Source: SB11 sp037968475 (GTDB taxonomy: Bacteria > Bacteroidota > Bacteroidia > UBA8524). Taken from it: DNA of 64,000 nt. The notes below the pieces were generated by a model that was not told the DNA's origin, ran no database searches, and worked only from the letters and a program-made list of their open reading frames with translations. A program made the position numbers and the translations under genes. This document shows positions 61,143 through 64,000 of the stretch, piece after piece (positions within the stretch are counted from its first letter, which is position 1; every line of letters starts with the position of its first letter). The stretch spans positions 186,001-250,000 of the forward strand of contig JBBKVO010000005.1 of assembly GCA_037968475.1 (NCBI GenBank), given 5' to 3'.

Positions 61143-62678
61143 TTAATGCTGCCTTAGCCTAACAAGCAATTGCTTCATTTGATAGGCACTAAGCAGTACA
61201 AACAAACTCAAACTGATATAAAAAAGCATTTGCCATTGGTTACCGCTACCGTCATTGTTTTTGGGGGCAGAGAAAATAGGTAGTACATTGTTTTTTTTCT
61301 CTTCGGTTTTCTCCTCTTTTTCCTCGTCAGGAGCTAGGTTTTGTTGTTTTGGCTCGGATTTTTTCTTCATCAAATAGTCAAACTCCTCAGGGTAGTAGCC
61401 ATATTTATTAACGTTCCAACCTGTTAGCACGGCTAATTCTTGGTTTTCAAGTTCGCGGCGATTGTGTAAATCACTAAGGTAGCTTTGTCCGGCAGTGCAG
61501 CTAAAACTACCTGTTGCAGGATGGGTAATAATATACCTGCCCTGAAAATGCTCTTGGTTGCGGGTTTCCATCAGCATTAAATCTTGCGGAAATTTACCGC
61601 GGGTGTAGCGTACGTGCAGGCGGGTAAAAAACACACTGGCATTTTGGTTTAGGGTATTGCCGTTTTTTAGCCAATCAGCACCTGCGGTTACCATATCATT
61701 AAAATCGGGAATTTCGCCCACACAAGGGTCGCACTTTACATAGTTGCTTGGGCTTAAATTCCACGCATACTCTAAAAAGACAGCATTACGGCCTTCGTGT
61801 TTATAGCTCTTTTCAAACAAATCAGCATAAAACTTGTCAAAACGACGTTGCACATACAAAGGTACGTTACGGTCGCTGGGTACTTTTACGGTGCGGTAGT
61901 TGGTGGTTTCTATACGTCCGTAGCGACTAAAGGTATATACTATCATATCTTGCTCGGCTTTGGCATTGGCCATGCCTAGGCGTATGGGTAGCATAAATCT
62001 TTCGTGTTCAAATTTTATTTGCAGAGGGCGTAAGTACCCATTGGTAAGATTTTTCTGTTTTTCAAGATTCACCTTCACCACAAAAAACTTCATATTGTTT
62101 TTTATGTAGGGTTCAAGTACCTCCTCAGCCTTGTCGGGAATGCTATATCCATTATCGGTGAGCCAACTTTTTAGTCCGCCCGATTCTTTGGCCGATAGTA
62201 TTAAAATATCATACTCATCCACCGAGTATCTAGCTTCTATAGTAACTCTGTTTTCTTTTTTTTCAAAATTGCGGTCCATTTCCAAATCCTCTGTTGCCAC
62301 TTCCATAGTAGTAGGCGCCATTGCTTTGTATACTGCATTAACCTCGCAGGGGTTATAATCGTAATACTCTACCATGCGGGGCGCGCTATAAGCATCCAGC
62401 TTGCTAAACAATTCATTGGGCACTACCTTTATGTCCTCACGCTTTAGTACCACGGGCACAGGCACTACCATTGCAAAATCTTTCACATCGCCATTAAAAT
62501 CGCTGGCCATAGTAATAGTGGTTTTGTTGCCATCGCGTACCAGTATCACTTGCGATTTGTTGTTAAACAATTCAGTGCCTGCCTTCGCTACATAAAATCC
62601 GCAAAATGCCCATATATTTTGCGTAACCAGAGTGCACAGCAGTACTACGGCTATTAGTTTTTTATTTACGTTTTTCAT
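61143..62678 (-). CDS. DUF2330 family protein with C-terminal membrane helix
   Basis: 511 residues. The signal peptide (KLIAVVLLCTLVTQNIWAF) is followed by the DUF2330 pattern: CGFYVAKAGTELFNNKSQVI, MVVPVPVVLKREDIKVV, KLDAYSAPRMVEYYDYNPC, EYDILILSAKESGGLKSWL and MFFVVKVNLEKQKN-like strands, with a Cys pair (CDPCVG). A Lys/Glu-rich linker precedes one C-terminal membrane helix (MLFYISLSLFVLLSAY). Function of the family is unknown. It is 12 bp downstream of the RnfD-like gene; the two are probably co-expressed. Confidence 0.88.
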   Translation of the reverse strand: MKNVNKKLIAVVLLCTLVTQNIWAFCGFYVAKAGTELFNNKSQVILVRDGNKTTITMASDFNGDVKDFAMVVPVPVVLKREDIKVVPNELFSKLDAYSAPRMVEYYDYNPCEVNAVYKAMAPTTMEVATEDLEMDRNFEKKENRVTIEARYSVDEYDILILSAKESGGLKSWLTDNGYSIPDKAEEVLEPYIKNNMKFFVVKVNLEKQKNLTNGYLRPLQIKFEHERFMLPIRLGMANAKAEQDMIVYTFSRYGRIETTNYRTVKVPSDRNVPLYVQRRFDKFYADLFEKSYKHEGRNAVFLEYAWNLSPSNYVKCDPCVGEIPDFNDMVTAGADWLKNGNTLNQNASVFFTRLHVRYTRGKFPQDLMLMETRNQEHFQGRYIITHPATGSFSCTAGQSYLSDLHNRRELENQELAVLTGWNVNKYGYYPEEFDYLMKKKSEPKQQNLAPDEEKEEKTEEKKNNVLPIFSAPKNNDGSGNQWQMLFYISLSLFVLLSAYQMKQLLVRLRQH

Positions 62679-62690
62679 AGTGGTATGTTT

Positions 62691-63563
62691 TTATTTGGTT
62701 TTACTGTTTGATAAATTCCAATTGAAATGCTGGGCAGGGAAAATCCTATCGAGCAAAAGGGTAAGTGGTGAAAGGAAAAACAAAGCCCAAACGGGGGCTA
62801 CTTGCACAAAAAAGTAATTGCTCAATACAAACGAGAGTATGGCTATGGCTACCGAAAAAACAATGCGCCCTTTGCGGTGTGCAGGTGTACTTTTAGGGTC
62901 GGTAATCATAAAAAAGGTAAAAAGCATCAGCGAGCCGTTTAGCATTTTGTGCCAAAAGAAATCGATAGGCCAACCTTGATAGACTACGCTGCGCAAAAAC
63001 TCCAATCCCCCGAAGGTGAGTAAGAAGGGGAGGGCTAAATCCAATCGGCCAACTTTTAGCAGCACCATTAGGCCTGCTGCGCCAATCATAAAAAGTAGCA
63101 CGGTAGTATTGCCCCATTGTCCGGGCGAAATCCATGCTTCACCTGTTACCAAAATAGCGGTGATAATGCCAAAGTTGGTAGGGTTTATAATATGCTTGCC
63201 TTTGTAGCGGATAATAAATTTTGAGGCTATGGCCACAAAAGCCGCAAAGGCATAAACGCCTGCATTGCCTGCCCGTAGCAAAATGGTAAGCCCCAAAATG
63301 GTTATTAATGCACTTTTTATACTGCTAAGCGGCTGATGGGTAATTTTTGCTGCCGCTATTTGTGTAGCTATGCCAATAGCAAATGTGGTGATGAAGTTGA
63401 ATGCCGAAATTTCCCAACCTAGTTGTGCTATGCCATAAAACAAAAAACAACTTAAGTAGGTAATTTGCAAATAGCGTGCATCAGCAAGTTCGTGCTTTAT
63501 GCTATTAGTAAGTGAAACTACACGGCTAGAAAGCAATAATGAATGTGTTATGTGTGCCATCAT
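62691..63563 (-). CDS. RnfD/NqrB-like membrane protein
   Basis: 290 residues, starting with MM (63563 or 63560). About nine membrane helices. HIINPTNFGIITAILVTGE, the region LFMIGAAGLMVLLKVGRLDL, FFMITDPKSTPAHRKGRIVF and a final LLLDRIFPAQHF match the NQR2/RnfD/RnfE family. In that family a Thr/Ser in the SGATxxT motif binds FMN covalently. Here the corresponding motif is not apparent, so a flavin-independent role, or a different FMN site, is likely. No other rnf or nqr genes are adjacent. It pairs with DUF2330 in one operon. Confidence 0.85.
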   Translation of the reverse strand: MMAHITHSLLLSSRVVSLTNSIKHELADARYLQITYLSCFLFYGIAQLGWEISAFNFITTFAIGIATQIAAAKITHQPLSSIKSALITILGLTILLRAGNAGVYAFAAFVAIASKFIIRYKGKHIINPTNFGIITAILVTGEAWISPGQWGNTTVLLFMIGAAGLMVLLKVGRLDLALPFLLTFGGLEFLRSVVYQGWPIDFFWHKMLNGSLMLFTFFMITDPKSTPAHRKGRIVFSVAIAILSFVLSNYFFVQVAPVWALFFLSPLTLLLDRIFPAQHFNWNLSNSKTK

Positions 63564-63629
63564 AACCAGCTGTACACCGCATTTTTAAAAAAGTTAGTAA
63601 ATAGAGTGTCTTTTTTTAGATTTTGTATT

Positions 63630-63646
63630 TAAACTAACGTGAGTTC
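63630..63646 (+). repeat. 17-bp motif (inverse copy at 52699-52715)
   Basis: TAAACTAACGTGAGTTC. It is directly followed by the first arm of the foldable element at 63647. Confidence 0.5.
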
Positions 63647-63756
63647 GTGCCGAAAATAATTGAGCGTCCTCTCGATAGGTTAAAACCTAACGCTATTCAT
63701 ACCCTATTGGGATTACCGTAAGGTCTGAATAGAATCGGTTTTTAAGCCGAAGGCAC
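63647..63756 (+). ncRNA. Candidate structured RNA or mobile-element end
   Basis: A closing stem GTGCC (63647-63651)/GGCAC (63752-63756) encloses AGCG/CGCT around a TAGGTT-AA-AACCTA hairpin, CTATTCA/TGAATAG enclosing CCC-TATT-GGG and TTAC-C-GTAA, and TCGG/CCGA near 63735-63750. The nesting is internally consistent. No known riboswitch or RNA family was recognised. Confidence 0.3.
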
Positions 63757-63946
63757 AAAAGTTAAATCTCTCAAATTCATTCAGCTACTCAACATTTCCC
63801 TATCTAAATAGATAGAGGCACTTTATGTGATTCCGACTTCTTCATAAAACTGGGGTGAGTTAAAACCCAACTATTATATTTTAGGTAAATATGTTTTTTT
63901 TAACCCGACGTTAAACTATTTCGCCCTATTTGTCTCTTGGCTGACA

Positions 63947-63975
63947 TTTGGGGCTTTGCACACTTTCTATCTTTG
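63947..63975 (+). promoter_or_regulatory. Promoter of the next gene (starts at the window edge)
   Basis: TTTG (63947-63950), 17-bp spacer, TATCTTTG (63968-63975). An ATG follows at 63996, with only five bases left in the window. Confidence 0.5.
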
Positions 63976-64000
63976 TACTTATAATCAAGAGAACCATGAG

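Larger units (their letters stand above)
63564..63946. other. Gene-free tail with foldable sequence
   Basis: No ORF. It holds the 17-bp motif at 63630-63646, a candidate structured element (63647-63756), and short palindromes (CTATCTA/TAGATAG near 63802-63817). Confidence 0.5.

Noticed and set aside
62691..63563. A full Rnf or Nqr electron-transport complex.
   Set aside because: Only one RnfD/NqrB-like subunit is present; no rnfA, B, C, E, G or nqr partner lies nearby.

Overview
The window comes from a member of the Bacteroidota. Genes are AT-rich. Several secreted proteins carry type IX secretion (T9SS) C-terminal domains, both type A (YPNPA-like) and type B (gliding-motility/CHU_C-like). 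There are TonB-dependent receptors with SusD-like or DUF4249 partners, and repeated Bacteroidota-type promoter elements (TAnnTTTG) in front of tRNAs and genes. Family-level placement cannot be made from the sequence. The ice-binding (DUF3494) lipoprotein suggests a cold or freezing habitat, but that is inference.

Layout. 1-1.9 kb: start of rpoN (minus) divergent from asnS. 1.9-4.7 kb: an AT-rich accessory cassette in which a methyltransferase gene and an acetyltransferase-like membrane-protein gene converge between perfect 21-bp inverted repeats. A tyrosine recombinase gene sits just outside the right repeat and is itself split by a -1 frameshift at a CCCAAAA heptamer. This looks like an invertible, phase-variable module and is the most striking structure in the window. 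4.8-7.9 kb: six tandem paralogous genes for about 100-residue secreted proteins, separated by repeated palindromes, next to a FecA-like receptor (8.0-10.3 kb). 10.5-14.3 kb: housekeeping sucA, era and initiator tRNA-fMet. 14.4-16.8 kb: a solitary HD + Hsp90-like ATPase gene immediately beside the tRNA (possible defence islet). 17.2-18.3 kb: a pirin with a Tat-like leader. 18.8-29.4 kb: an orphan LytTR regulator, a 2395-residue PKD/beta-helix T9SS protein and a hybrid histidine kinase, all on plus. 29.8-29.95 kb: a promoter-to-terminator stretch that may be a small RNA. 30-32.7 kb: a BNR/sortilin-like T9SS protein. 32.8-35.4 kb: tRNA-Arg followed by a patchwork of broken, duplicated and hypothetical genes. 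35.6-40 kb: small envelope and membrane proteins and a Ppx/GppA phosphatase. 40.1-43.3 kb: a secreted subtilase. 43.3-48.4 kb: a compact five-gene operon (kmo, TerB-DnaJ, SnoaL-like, truA, ABC exporter). 48.6-52.6 kb: a 1333-residue PKD/T9SS-B protein. 52.7-55.9 kb: TonB receptor + DUF4249 lipoprotein. 56.3-61 kb: ice-binding lipoprotein + OmpA-family protein operon. 61.1-63.6 kb: DUF2330 + RnfD-like membrane pair. The last 430 bp hold a foldable non-coding stretch and a promoter that leads to a gene starting at the window edge.

How the parts relate. Much of the window is surface biology: secreted adhesin-like proteins, receptors, small secreted repeats and OmpA/ice-binding proteins, interleaved with core translation and central-metabolism genes. 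Two genes (the recombinase and the small gene after tRNA-Arg) each appear to lack one A in a short A-run. True mutations, recoding and assembly errors all remain possible there.
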